This document shows positions 1-7,440 of a stretch of DNA of 64,000 bases, one piece after another. The stretch is taken from NCBI RefSeq assembly GCF_029223525.1, contig NZ_JARHTQ010000005.1, positions 248,001-312,000 of the forward strand, given 5' to 3'. The DNA comes from Streptantibioticus ferralitis (GTDB lineage: Bacteria > Actinomycetota > Actinomycetes > Streptomycetales > Streptomycetaceae). Made by a program: the position numbers and the translations under genes. Within the stretch, counting starts at the first letter, position 1. Each line of letters begins with the position of its first letter. The notes beneath the pieces were generated by a model, which was not told where the DNA came from, made no database searches, and was given only the letters and a program-made list of their open reading frames with translations.

Positions 1-350
1 CGCGGCTGCCGAACAGCCATGAGTCGCTGGTCCTTCCCGCGACCGCGGACGGCATCGATCTGTCCGCGCTGACTGCCGAGTTGAACCGCCGGGGCGTGCG
101 ATCCGTGCTGTTGGAAGGCGGGGGTCGGCTGGCGGCCGCGTTCGCCGCACAGGACCTGCTGGACCGGGTCGTCGCCTATGTGGCCCCGGTTCTGATCGGT
201 TCCGGCGGGCGCACGGTGCTCGACGACTTCGGGGTCCGATCGCTGGGCGAGGCACGGCGGCTGCGGCTGGACTCGGTGGGACGGCTCGATGACGACGTGC
301 GGCTGGTACTGCGCGCCCGCCCCCTGGCATCTGATCGGGAGGACGCATGA
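1..350 (+). CDS. RibD C-terminal-type reductase, 5' end outside window
   Basis: The frame is open from base 3 and ends at a TGA that overlaps the next ATG (ATGA). The visible 115 or so residues match the end of the RibD C-terminal / dihydrofolate-reductase-like fold. A VLLEGGGRL stretch is the NADPH-binding strand-loop, and VAPVLIGSGG is the typical late strand. Known family members reduce the ribosylaminopyrimidine intermediate of riboflavin synthesis, but paralogues occur in pathways that branch from GTP-derived pyrimidines. The coupling to a flavodoxin-like gene and a methyltransferase argues (inference) for such a specialised branch rather than core riboflavin synthesis. The N-terminal half is not visible, so fusion to a deaminase domain cannot be judged. 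Confidence 0.85.
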   Translation, partial: RLPNSHESLVLPATADGIDLSALTAELNRRGVRSVLLEGGGRLAAAFAAQDLLDRVVAYVAPVLIGSGGRTVLDDFGVRSLGEARRLRLDSVGRLDDDVRLVLRARPLASDREDA

Positions 351-1633
351 CTACACACGTCGCGATCGTCTACCACAGCCGGTCGGGCACGATGCGGCGG
401 CTGGCCCGGCACGCGGCGACGGGCGCCCGGGCCGGTGGCGCGACGGTGCGGCTGCTACGGGTCGCGGACCAGGCCGGCGGCGCCCGGTCCGACGCTCCCG
501 CGGAGTCGCCCGCCACACCCGAGGACCTGCTGTGGGCGGATGGCCTGGTGCTGGCCACGCCGACGTACTTCGGCAATGTCTCCGCCGCGTTCAAGCGGTT
601 CCTGGACTCCACCGACAAGGTGTGGACCGAGGGGCGGCTGACCGACCGGGTGGTGACCGGTATGACCTCCGCGACCTCGCTGCACGGGGGTCAGGAGGCC
701 ACGCTGCTCGCCTTGTACCAGACGGCGTACCACTGGGGTTCATGGGTGGTGGGCGCCGATCCCGCCGACTCCGCGTTTCCCGGCACCGGTGGCAATCCCT
801 ATGGGCTGTCGGTGAGTTACCGCCGGGGCCGGGTCACGGAACCAGTGGAGTCGCAGGCCGCCTGGGCGCTCGGCAGACGGCTGGCCGACATCACCGCGCG
901 GTCACGGCCCCGGACCGAACCGGTTCCGCCCGGCGTCGGCCGTACGAAGGTGGCGGTGATCCATCACGCGGGCGACGAGGCCACCCGGCTGCTGGCACAG
1001 GAGTGCGCCGCGGGCGCCCGCGAGTGCGGCGCCGAGGTGCGGCTGCGCCGGGTGGCCGACCCCGTGGTGCGCACCTGGCGCAGCGGTGCGCCCCCGGCCG
1101 TCCCCGTCAGCGCGGCGGACATCGACTGGGCCGACGCGGTGGTGTTCGGAGCGCAGGCACGGCTGGGCACGATGGCCGCCCCGCTGGTGAGCTTCGTACA
1201 GTCCCTGCTTCCACCGTCCGGTGCGGGACCGCTCGCCGGGAAGCCGGTCAGCGGCTTCACCTCCGTCCCCTATCCGCACGCAGGCAGCGAGACCGCTCTA
1301 CTGTCACTGCATCAGATGCTGTTGCACTGCGGCGCGGTGGCGGTGCCGCCCGGCTATACCGATCCCGCGGTGCGGGCGGCGGGCGGCAACCCCTACGGGA
1401 CCTCGCACGCACTGTCGGCCGGACCGGATCCCACGAGACAGGCCATGGCCGCGGTCCGCCACCAGGGTCGCCGTATGGCGCTGGTCGGGGACCGGCTGCG
1501 CGGACGGGCGGTGGCGGCACTACCGGCCGGCTCGGCGCCCACCCGCATCGTCCCCGGAAGCATCGTTCCGGGAAGCATCGTTCCCGGGAGCATCGTTCCC
1601 GGGAGCATCGTCCCTGGAAGGGAAGCGAGTTGA
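347..1633 (+). CDS. tandem flavodoxin-like (WrbA-type) protein with repeat tail
   Basis: This 428-residue protein carries two flavodoxin-like domains. Domain 1 (about 1-185) has the phosphate loop SRSGTM at 11-16, PTYFGN at 72-77 and a GGNPYG motif, as in WrbA-type FMN proteins. Domain 2 (about 196-390) keeps GGNPYG, but has ARLGTM in place of PTYFGN and a degraded phosphate loop, so only domain 1 looks fully competent for FMN. Family members are FMN-dependent NAD(P)H:quinone reductases. The tail is five repeats of IVPGS encoded by 15-bp units. It overlaps the upstream reductase by 4 bases and the downstream methyltransferase by TTGA, so the three genes form one operon. A redox role in a small-molecule pathway is inferred. 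Confidence 0.85.
   Translation: MTTHVAIVYHSRSGTMRRLARHAATGARAGGATVRLLRVADQAGGARSDAPAESPATPEDLLWADGLVLATPTYFGNVSAAFKRFLDSTDKVWTEGRLTDRVVTGMTSATSLHGGQEATLLALYQTAYHWGSWVVGADPADSAFPGTGGNPYGLSVSYRRGRVTEPVESQAAWALGRRLADITARSRPRTEPVPPGVGRTKVAVIHHAGDEATRLLAQECAAGARECGAEVRLRRVADPVVRTWRSGAPPAVPVSAADIDWADAVVFGAQARLGTMAAPLVSFVQSLLPPSGAGPLAGKPVSGFTSVPYPHAGSETALLSLHQMLLHCGAVAVPPGYTDPAVRAAGGNPYGTSHALSAGPDPTRQAMAAVRHQGRRMALVGDRLRGRAVAALPAGSAPTRIVPGSIVPGSIVPGSIVPGSIVPGREAS
1546..1620 (+). repeat. five 15-bp tandem repeats coding IVPGS units
   Basis: Five units of 15 bp start at 1546, 1561, 1576, 1591 and 1606, each beginning CATCGT. They lie in frame at the 3' end of the flavodoxin gene and stop 10 bases before the next start codon. 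Units 3 and 4 are identical, which suggests recent duplication. Copy-number change would add or remove five residues without a frameshift. Confidence 0.95.
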
Positions 1634-2373
1634 AGACACGGCGGCACCAGCAGTACGACGCCATCGGCGAGTCCTACGAGGGTTTCAAGACCCTGCCGCT
1701 GGCCCGCTATCCGGAGCAGCACAGCTTCCTGCGGATGCTCGGCGACGTGACCGACCGCTCGGTGCTCGACCTGGCGTGCGGCACCGGCTTCTACGCCCGG
1801 CAGATCAAGCGGCTCGGCGCGGCGGGCGTGCTCGGACTCGACATCTCACCGCAGATGGTGGGTGCCGCGCGGGCCATCGAGTGGCGGGCACCGCTGGGTG
1901 TGCGCTACGCCGTCGCCGATGCCACGGACCTTCCGGGTATCGATCGCTTCGACGCGGTGACCGCCGTGTATCTGCTCAACTACGCGGACAGCGAGCAGGC
2001 CATGGAGCGGATGTGCGCCGGTGCCTTCCGTAACCTGCGCGACGGCGGCGAGTTCCTGGCACTGACCCAGAACCCGGACTTCCGGTTCACCGAGGCGACG
2101 ACCGCGAAGTACGGGTTCACCTACGTGCCCACCGGTCCGGGACCGATCGACCCCCGGGTGCGCATCACCGCCCTGCTGGACCCGCCGATCGCCTTCGACA
2201 CCAACTACCCGGAGCGCGCGGTGTACGAGCGCGCCCTCGCATCGGCGGGCTTCACCGATGTGACCTGGGTGCCGCTGGAGGTTCCCGGCGCGGCGGAGCA
2301 GGTCTTCTCGCCCGGGTTCTGGGACGACTTCCTCGCCAACCCGCCGTTGATCATGTTGCGTTGCCACCGGTAG
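1630..2373 (+). CDS. class I SAM methyltransferase, ToxA-like
   Basis: A TTG start at 1630 overlaps the previous stop (TTGA) and gives 247 residues. Motif I (VLDLACGTG) lies at 45-53, followed by GLDIS with its acidic residue for the SAM ribose, and by AVADATDLP. The N-terminus (YDAIGESYEGFK) resembles the group often annotated as toxoflavin synthase ToxA-like, which N-methylates pyrimidotriazines. That assignment is only a family resemblance. The RibD-type reductase two genes upstream is consistent with a GTP-derived pyrimidine substrate, because toxoflavin synthesis also uses RibA/RibD-like enzymes. The upstream biosynthetic genes lie outside the window. Confidence 0.8.
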   Translation: MKTRRHQQYDAIGESYEGFKTLPLARYPEQHSFLRMLGDVTDRSVLDLACGTGFYARQIKRLGAAGVLGLDISPQMVGAARAIEWRAPLGVRYAVADATDLPGIDRFDAVTAVYLLNYADSEQAMERMCAGAFRNLRDGGEFLALTQNPDFRFTEATTAKYGFTYVPTGPGPIDPRVRITALLDPPIAFDTNYPERAVYERALASAGFTDVTWVPLEVPGAAEQVFSPGFWDDFLANPPLIMLRCHR

Positions 2374-2429
2374 TGCCGTGCGGTGGCTTCGGCCGGAAGT
2401 CGTGGGTCACGGTAGCCGGATGGCCGGCG

Positions 2430-3014
2430 GCCCGCACGGTCGTGGCCGCCCGCCGACGCGGCAGCCGGAAGGCGGAGAGCACCTCGGCCATGACCGGGGT
2501 CATTGGGCGTTTCCCCCAGTGCGACCGTGGCGATGACGGCCACCGGTGTGTTCTCCAGCCGGGCCATCAGGTAGCCGAGGCAGCGCAGCGAGGCGGTGTC
2601 CGCCCACTGCAGGTCGTTGATGGCCAGTAGCAGCGGTACGCCGGTGGTCAGCAACCGTGTCAGAGGATGCAACGCGTGGGCGGGCGCGCCCGGTTGCGGA
2701 TCGTACGGAAAGGGGCAGTGCAGGTGTCCGCTCCAGGCCGAAGCGGACCCCGGTAACACGCTGGCGATGCCTGGATCCGGCACCGGCGCGGCATCGTCCA
2801 GGATGCTTCCGACCCCGGCCATGAGTTGCTGGGCGAGGCTGTAGTCGGCCTGCTGCTCCAACGCCCTGGCCCGCGCGGCCAGTAGGTGCAGCCCGTACTC
2901 ATCGGCGGCATCCATGGCGGAGCGCAGCAGTCTGGTGCGGCCCATGCCCGCGGTGCCTTCGATGAGCACGCTCCGGCCCCGGCCGTCACTGGCGGATCGC
3001 AGGATGTCGCACAC
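2430..3014 (-). pseudogene. LuxR-family (LAL) regulator, ATPase fragment
   Basis: The reverse strand encodes a recognisable N-terminal ATPase of large LuxR regulators. It has a Walker A-like loop EGTAGMGRTRLL (about residues 20-30), a Walker B region LLLAINDLQWADTAS (about 128-142) and the following LGYLMARL helix. After about residue 172 the homology stops in this frame, and the ORF runs into the antisense of the methyltransferase. A few plausible residues appear in a second frame near 2440-2495. The TPR-rich middle and the HTH end of these roughly 900-residue proteins are missing. There is no convincing start codon, only a GTG at 3014. It is a truncated remnant, perhaps of the former pathway regulator of the adjacent operon. 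Confidence 0.7.
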
Positions 3015-3131
3015 GCTGGTGGCCTCCCCGTAAGGCGGCGAGACCGTCCCGGGCCTCGTCCGCCGACCGCGTCAAGCGTTGCCTTCGGATTCCCCTTGGA
3101 GCCGCTTCGTGGCCGCTACCGCCAACCAGCG

Positions 3132-3209
3132 GTTGATATCAACTATGCTAGGTCATCTACCAGTTGAAGACGTCCGGGAAGCCGCCAGACCGTTGACGCC
3201 ATCGTCAAC
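3132..3209. promoter_or_regulatory. paired palindromes upstream of XRE gene
   Basis: Two perfect palindromes share the GTTGA...TCAAC core. The first, GTTGATATCAAC, lies at 3132-3143. The second has arms GTTGACG (3192-3198) and CGTCAAC (3203-3209) around CCAT. Their centres are 63 bp apart, about six helical turns, so they lie on the same DNA face. They sit 70-150 bp before the XRE regulator and are good candidate operators for it. No biochemical evidence is available. Confidence 0.5.
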
Positions 3210-3280
3210 CGCTGGACGAGCGGCGGCCGTTAGACTTCAACCACTCGTCAAACTCACTTCGTCCTGTACGGGAGGCGCGG

Positions 3281-3706
3281 ATGACCGGCAGTCAGGAACA
3301 TCCGTCGCTCGCCGCGAGCCTGGACGGACTGTTCCGCGGGAGCCGACCCGCGGGCCGCCGGTGGACCAACGACGAGGTGGCCGCCGAGATCAAGAAGAAG
3401 TACCCGCGGATCCGGGTCAGCGGCGCCTATCTGTCAGCGCTGCGGACCGGCAAGCGCACCCATCCCTCCCAGGAGTTGCAGACGGCGATAGCGGAGTTCT
3501 TCGGGGTCTCCCCCGCCTACTTCGTCGACCCCGACCACGCGCAGCGGGTCAGCGCCCAACTCGCGGCCCTGGAGGAGCTGACCCAGGCGGGCGTGCGCGC
3601 GGTCGCGCTGCGTGCCGTGGGGCTGCAACCGGAAAGCCTGGAAGCGATCACAGCCGTTCTCGACCAGGTCCGCAAGCTGCAGGGACTGCCTCCCGTGGAG
3701 GAGTAA
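3281..3706 (+). CDS. XRE-family helix-turn-helix regulator
   Basis: This is a 141-residue protein. Residues of about 25-90 form the HTH (WTNDEVAAEIKKKYP ... VSGAYLSALRTGKR ... ELQTAIAEFFGVSPAYF), a pattern shared with the EspR-like group of actinobacterial XRE regulators. The C-terminal 50 residues are predicted helical (VRAVALRAVGL ... ITAVLDQVRKL) and could dimerise. The ATG is preceded by GGGAGG at proper spacing. The next gene, an ImmA/IrrE metallopeptidase, starts 2 bases after the stop. In characterised ImmA/IrrE pairs the peptidase cleaves or inactivates the partner repressor, so this protein is the expected substrate (inference). Confidence 0.85.
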   Translation: MTGSQEHPSLAASLDGLFRGSRPAGRRWTNDEVAAEIKKKYPRIRVSGAYLSALRTGKRTHPSQELQTAIAEFFGVSPAYFVDPDHAQRVSAQLAALEELTQAGVRAVALRAVGLQPESLEAITAVLDQVRKLQGLPPVEE

Positions 3707-3708
3707 CC

Positions 3709-4311
3709 ATGACCTCTTCACGGCGAACCGGACAACCGGCCACCGGCCGGCAGTTGAGGCGCCTGCGCGGCGCGTGCGAAGCGCTCCTGGACAGTCTGTC
3801 GGTGCCCGGCACCTGCGACATCTCCGAGCTGTGCGCGCACCTCGGCGCACGACGCGGCCGCCCGATCCGCCTCTTACCGGTCGAGCTGCAAAGTTCCCAG
3901 CTGTACGGGTTGTGGATCGCCACCGACGTCGCGGACCTCATCGTCTACGAGGCCCACACCAGCAAACCGCACCAGGAGCACATCATCGCCCATGAGCTCT
4001 CCCACATGCTCTGCGGGCACCACAGCGGCGGAAAGATCGACGACGGCACGGCCGAGCAACTGTTCCCGGACATCAGCCCGGACGTGGTCCGCGGCATGCT
4101 GCAACGCTCCGGCTATTCGGACCACGACGAGCAGGAAGCCGAGACGATGGCCTCGCTGATCCTCACCCGGGCCCGGCGGCAGGTCGCGGATCCCGTGCCC
4201 ACCGCTTCCCTCGAACAGGCGGAGGCCATCGCCCGTATCGAGAGCGTGGTCGGCCCGGACCCCGGAGCCTGCGCCGTGGTCCGCGACGGCACCGACCCCG
4301 GACCGGCCTGA
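3709..4311 (+). CDS. ImmA/IrrE family metallopeptidase
   Basis: This 200-residue protein has the zinc motif HELSH at 95-99 and an E-x-EAE helix near 142-150 that supplies the third ligand region. The hydrophobic run before the motif (HIIAHELSHMLCGH) is typical of the family. ImmA, IrrE and PprI members cleave XRE-type repressors and trigger derepression under stress. Some actinobacterial members are annotated as toxin components or ParH-like proteins, which I would not adopt. The start is fixed by ATG at 3709, two bases after the XRE stop. The membrane-protein gene begins 2 bases downstream, so XRE, peptidase and membrane protein are tightly linked. Confidence 0.85.
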   Translation: MTSSRRTGQPATGRQLRRLRGACEALLDSLSVPGTCDISELCAHLGARRGRPIRLLPVELQSSQLYGLWIATDVADLIVYEAHTSKPHQEHIIAHELSHMLCGHHSGGKIDDGTAEQLFPDISPDVVRGMLQRSGYSDHDEQEAETMASLILTRARRQVADPVPTASLEQAEAIARIESVVGPDPGACAVVRDGTDPGPA

Positions 4312-4313
4312 CC

Positions 4314-5492
4314 ATGGTCTACCAGATCCTGTCCTGGACCTGTGCCGTCGCGGGGTTATCGGCGTTCCTGTACAAGCTGCCGGCCCTGTGGCACAGCAAC
4401 CGCAATCCGGCGATGCTCGCGCTCTGTGTCTACTTCCTGAGTTCCGGGCTCAGCTTCCTGGTGGACCTGGACGCCATCCGTGCGTCCATCTCCCGGCTCC
4501 TCGACTATCCCAACATCACCACCATCCTGGTGCAGGCCGCGGTGGTGGCGCTGACGGCGGCCCAGCAGGTGGTGCTCATCCACTGGTCGCACCCGGCGGC
4601 CGAGGCCCGCCGCCGAACACGCCGAAGACTGCTCGGATTCGGCATCGCGCTCGTCGTGCTGGTGACCATGTTCTATGTGGTCGACCCCACCCGGCACCCG
4701 ACGACAGCGGAGACCTCGGTTCTGCTCAACATGCAGAACCCGTACTACGCCGCATACCTGTGCTACTACATCGGCGTATGCACGGTCGGGCAGATCGCGG
4801 CCTTCCGGCTGTCGCTGCGCTACGCCAGGATCGCCAACCGGCTCTGGCTGCGGCTCGGTATGTGGTCCGTCACCACCGGAGCGACGTTCGTCCTCCTGTA
4901 CTGCACCATCCGGTACGCCGAGATCGCGGCCACCCGACTGGGCTTCGACACCACACCGTGGGACTCGCTGTACTGGTTCACCGGAGACATCGGTTCACTG
5001 CTGCAGCTGTTCGGGTGGACCGTCCCGTCCTGGGGACCCCGGCTGTCGGCCGCCGCCCGCTGGCTCGAAAGCTACCGGTCCTACCGGCGGCTGCGCCCGC
5101 TGTGGTGGGCTCTGTACCGTGCGGTTCCCGCCATCGCCCTCGACCCTCCGCCGTCCCCACTGCTCGACCTGCTGCCGCCGCGCGACCTGGAATACCGCCT
5201 ATACCGCCGGGTGATCGAGATCAGGGACGGGCAGTTGGCGCTACGCCCGTATCTCTGCCATGCGTTGGCCGGGCCGCAGGCCGAGCAGTTGGGCCCCGCC
5301 CACGACGAGCCGTCCTCCGCCACCCACGAGGCACTGCGCCTCAAGGCGGCGCTACGGGCCAGATCCGACAACGCGGTGCCGCCAACCGGGCCCACGACCG
5401 CGTTCCCCGGTGCCCGCAACGAGGACTTCGGCAAGGAGATCGCCTGGCTTACACGGGTCGCCGACAGCTTCCGCAGACCGCCGCACCGCTGA
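4314..5492 (+). CDS. MAB_1171c-type multi-pass membrane protein
   Basis: This is a 392-residue protein. The first 235 residues hold about seven hydrophobic segments, beginning ILSWTCAVAGLSAFLYKLPALW and ending near LYWFTGDIGSLLQLFGW. A cytoplasmic tail of about 150 residues follows. The layout and the tail (PLLWDL-like LLDLLPPRDLEYRLYRRVIEIRDG) match the MAB_1171c family of putative transporters, whose substrate and mechanism are unknown. It is placed directly after the XRE and ImmA/IrrE genes, a combination often seen in Streptomyces. A sensor or effector role in the membrane, controlled by the XRE-peptidase pair, is plausible but unproven. Confidence 0.75.
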   Translation: MVYQILSWTCAVAGLSAFLYKLPALWHSNRNPAMLALCVYFLSSGLSFLVDLDAIRASISRLLDYPNITTILVQAAVVALTAAQQVVLIHWSHPAAEARRRTRRRLLGFGIALVVLVTMFYVVDPTRHPTTAETSVLLNMQNPYYAAYLCYYIGVCTVGQIAAFRLSLRYARIANRLWLRLGMWSVTTGATFVLLYCTIRYAEIAATRLGFDTTPWDSLYWFTGDIGSLLQLFGWTVPSWGPRLSAAARWLESYRSYRRLRPLWWALYRAVPAIALDPPPSPLLDLLPPRDLEYRLYRRVIEIRDGQLALRPYLCHALAGPQAEQLGPAHDEPSSATHEALRLKAALRARSDNAVPPTGPTTAFPGARNEDFGKEIAWLTRVADSFRRPPHR

Positions 5493-5519
5493 GCCAGATC
5501 CCAGGGAGGAGCCCGGCAC

Positions 5520-6452
5520 ATGGAGAACAGCGGCCTCCACCATCGCCGTCAGTCCGTCATCGCGACGACCCGGCGACTGCTCACCCTGGACCGCGAGGCC
5601 GGCGCCCGGGCGGCGGCCCGGACCGCCGCGCTCGCCGCCGCGAGGCTGCGAAGCGGAGAAGAGCACGCCGAGGTACTCGCCGATCATGAACTGTGCGCCG
5701 CCGTCGCGGAGTTGCTGGAGGTCGCCGCCTGGATCCTCTTCGACGCCGAGGAGCAAACCCTCGCCCACCGGCTGAACCAGCGGGCCTTGGCCCTGTCCCG
5801 GCGGTGCGAGGACCGCTCGACGGAACGCCTGGTACTGGCGAACCTGAGCATGCAGGAAGCGCACACCGGCCGATTGCACACCTCGTTCCGCACGGCCGCC
5901 ACCGGGCTGGAGACCTCGCCCACCGCCAGGGTCGCGACGGTCTTCGCCGTGCGGCAGGCCCGCGCGCTCGCCATGGCGGGCCAACGAGCCGCCGCGCTGA
6001 ACGCGTTCGACCGGGCCGGCAGCCTGTTCCAGGAAGGACTCTCCGAACAGGATCCGCCCTGGGCATGGTGGGTGGACCAAAGCGAGCTCGACGGCCACCG
6101 CGGCTTCACTCTCGCCGCACTCCAGGAGTGGGACAAGGCGATTCCGCTGCTGCGGGGTGCCACACAGGTCCAGGCCCCCGGCTCCCCGCCCTACCGCGTT
6201 CTGTTCACCACCGAGCTGTTCTCCGCACTGGTGAACGCCGGAGCCTGGTCCGAGGCCCGCGACGTGGCGGAGCAGCTGATGCCGCACGCCGGAGGGATCG
6301 GGTCCGGTCGGGCGGTCAGCGCACTGCGGCACACCATCCGCACGATCCAGTCGAGGTCCGGCACTCCCGCCCGGCTACGGGACGCCGCACACCAACTCGC
6401 CGCACTGCTCCCGCCTTCCGCACTGCTCCCGCTTTCGAACCCCCCGGAATGA
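5520..6452 (+). CDS. TPR-like helical repeat protein
   Basis: This 310-residue protein is almost entirely alpha-helical and rich in alanine, leucine and arginine. Its repeats resemble the TPR region found at the C-terminus of Streptomyces XRE-TPR regulators (for example ANLSMQEAHTGRLHTSF, ARALAMAGQRAAALNAFDRA and HRGFTLAALQEWDKAIPLL). It has no HTH of its own. It starts with GGGAGGAGC before ATG, 27 bases after the membrane gene, and its stop overlaps the next ATG (ATGA). It probably acts as a protein-protein interaction partner of the XRE/ImmA system. No enzyme motif is visible. Confidence 0.65.
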   Translation: MENSGLHHRRQSVIATTRRLLTLDREAGARAAARTAALAAARLRSGEEHAEVLADHELCAAVAELLEVAAWILFDAEEQTLAHRLNQRALALSRRCEDRSTERLVLANLSMQEAHTGRLHTSFRTAATGLETSPTARVATVFAVRQARALAMAGQRAAALNAFDRAGSLFQEGLSEQDPPWAWWVDQSELDGHRGFTLAALQEWDKAIPLLRGATQVQAPGSPPYRVLFTTELFSALVNAGAWSEARDVAEQLMPHAGGIGSGRAVSALRHTIRTIQSRSGTPARLRDAAHQLAALLPPSALLPLSNPPE

Positions 6453-6937
6453 AGGGAACCGCCGCGTTGCCCATCTCGAAGCCGCGTCTGTACCTCGCCG
6501 CGCTCACCGCGACCATCGCACTCGTCGCGCTCGGCGCCGCAACACCCGCCGTGCACGCCGCTCTCGGGTCCGGAGGGTGTGCTCCAGCGGTCAGCGTGCA
6601 GCGCGGCGACGCCTACATCGACACCCGTCTGTTCTTCGGCACCGGGCGGCACAACGGTGAACCGCCCGTCACCGACCAGCAGTTCCTGGCCTTCATCGCC
6701 CAGCACGTCACGCCGCACTTCGGGTCGGGACTGACCATTCAGAAGGGCCGGGGCCAGTGGCGCGACCGGTTCGGCAGCATCAACCACGAGCGGTCCTACG
6801 AGCTGATACTGCTCTACCCGGCGGCCGAGGCCCACGCCCGGGACGCGGACATCGAGGAGATCCGCACGGCCTACAAGCGCGCCTACGGCATGGAGTCCGT
6901 CGGCCGTGCCGACGAGGCGGCACGGGTCAACTTCTAG
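6449..6937 (+). CDS. secreted DUF3574 protein
   Basis: This is a 162-residue protein. A signal peptide or membrane anchor covers about residues 8-36 (LYLAALTATIALVALGAA then an AxA site near VHAA). The mature part carries the DUF3574 pattern: YIDTRLFFGTGR, VTDQQFLAFIAQHVTPHF, GLTIQKGRGQW, and ERSYELILLYP near the end. The family function is unknown. The start overlaps the TPR gene stop, so it ends the operon that begins at the XRE gene. Its exported location suggests an extracytoplasmic output of this regulatory cassette (inference). Confidence 0.75.
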   Translation: MKGTAALPISKPRLYLAALTATIALVALGAATPAVHAALGSGGCAPAVSVQRGDAYIDTRLFFGTGRHNGEPPVTDQQFLAFIAQHVTPHFGSGLTIQKGRGQWRDRFGSINHERSYELILLYPAAEAHARDADIEEIRTAYKRAYGMESVGRADEAARVNF

Positions 6938-6994
6938 CACGCGTCGACTTCTGGCGCCGGTCCGGTTTCCAGCGCCGGGGACCGGCCGGTTGTC

Positions 6995-7380
6995 CGTCGT
7001 GGCGCAGCGCCACACGTACTCGGCGATCTCGGCGTGTGTGGCGTACCAGACGTCCCCGCGATCGTGGACGTAGTCCAGCAGTTCTTCGAGAACGATGAGC
7101 CGGGAGCGGTGCCCGATCAGATGTGGACGCAGGGCGAGTTGGAACAACCTGCCGTGCGAGTAGGCGCCGTCGAACTCATCGCGCCACAGCCGCCCGACGT
7201 CGCGGGCATCGCGTACGGACGCGGCCCGCCGTACCGGTCCATCTCGAAGTACACGGCATCGTCCCGGACCCACTCTCCGCACAGCGGTTGGCAAGCTCCC
7301 GTTCGTCGACCGGGCTCAACTCCGCCCAGCGCAGAGAACTCGCCATCGTGTTCGGGGAGAACGGAACGCGCCATGCTGCC
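6995..7380 (-). pseudogene. polysaccharide deacetylase-family remnant
   Basis: The reverse strand from about 7189 to 7004 encodes a clear C-terminus of a polysaccharide deacetylase / PuuE-like protein: LWRDEFDGAYSHGRLFQL, then RPHLIGHRSRLIVLEELL and DVWYATHAEIAEYV. A preceding piece (WVRDDAVYFEMDRYGG, about 7200-7290) is in another reading frame, so at least one frameshift separates the two. The N-terminal catalytic Asp/His region is absent. No functional product is expected. Confidence 0.65.
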
Positions 7381-7440
7381 TACCAGTTGACAAATGCGAC
7401 ACGTCCGGCTCGCGTGGAGCGCCGACTCGCGGGGTCCCGA

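Noticed and set aside
3281-4311. Toxin-antitoxin label for the XRE and ImmA/IrrE pair
   Set aside because: The peptidase is better explained as a repressor-cleaving protease; no toxic activity motif is visible.
5352-6332. Long reverse-strand ORF of 326 codons
   Set aside because: It is antisense to the TPR-like gene, whose forward frame has better start, ribosome site and third-position GC. The reverse product has low-complexity Gly/Arg composition.
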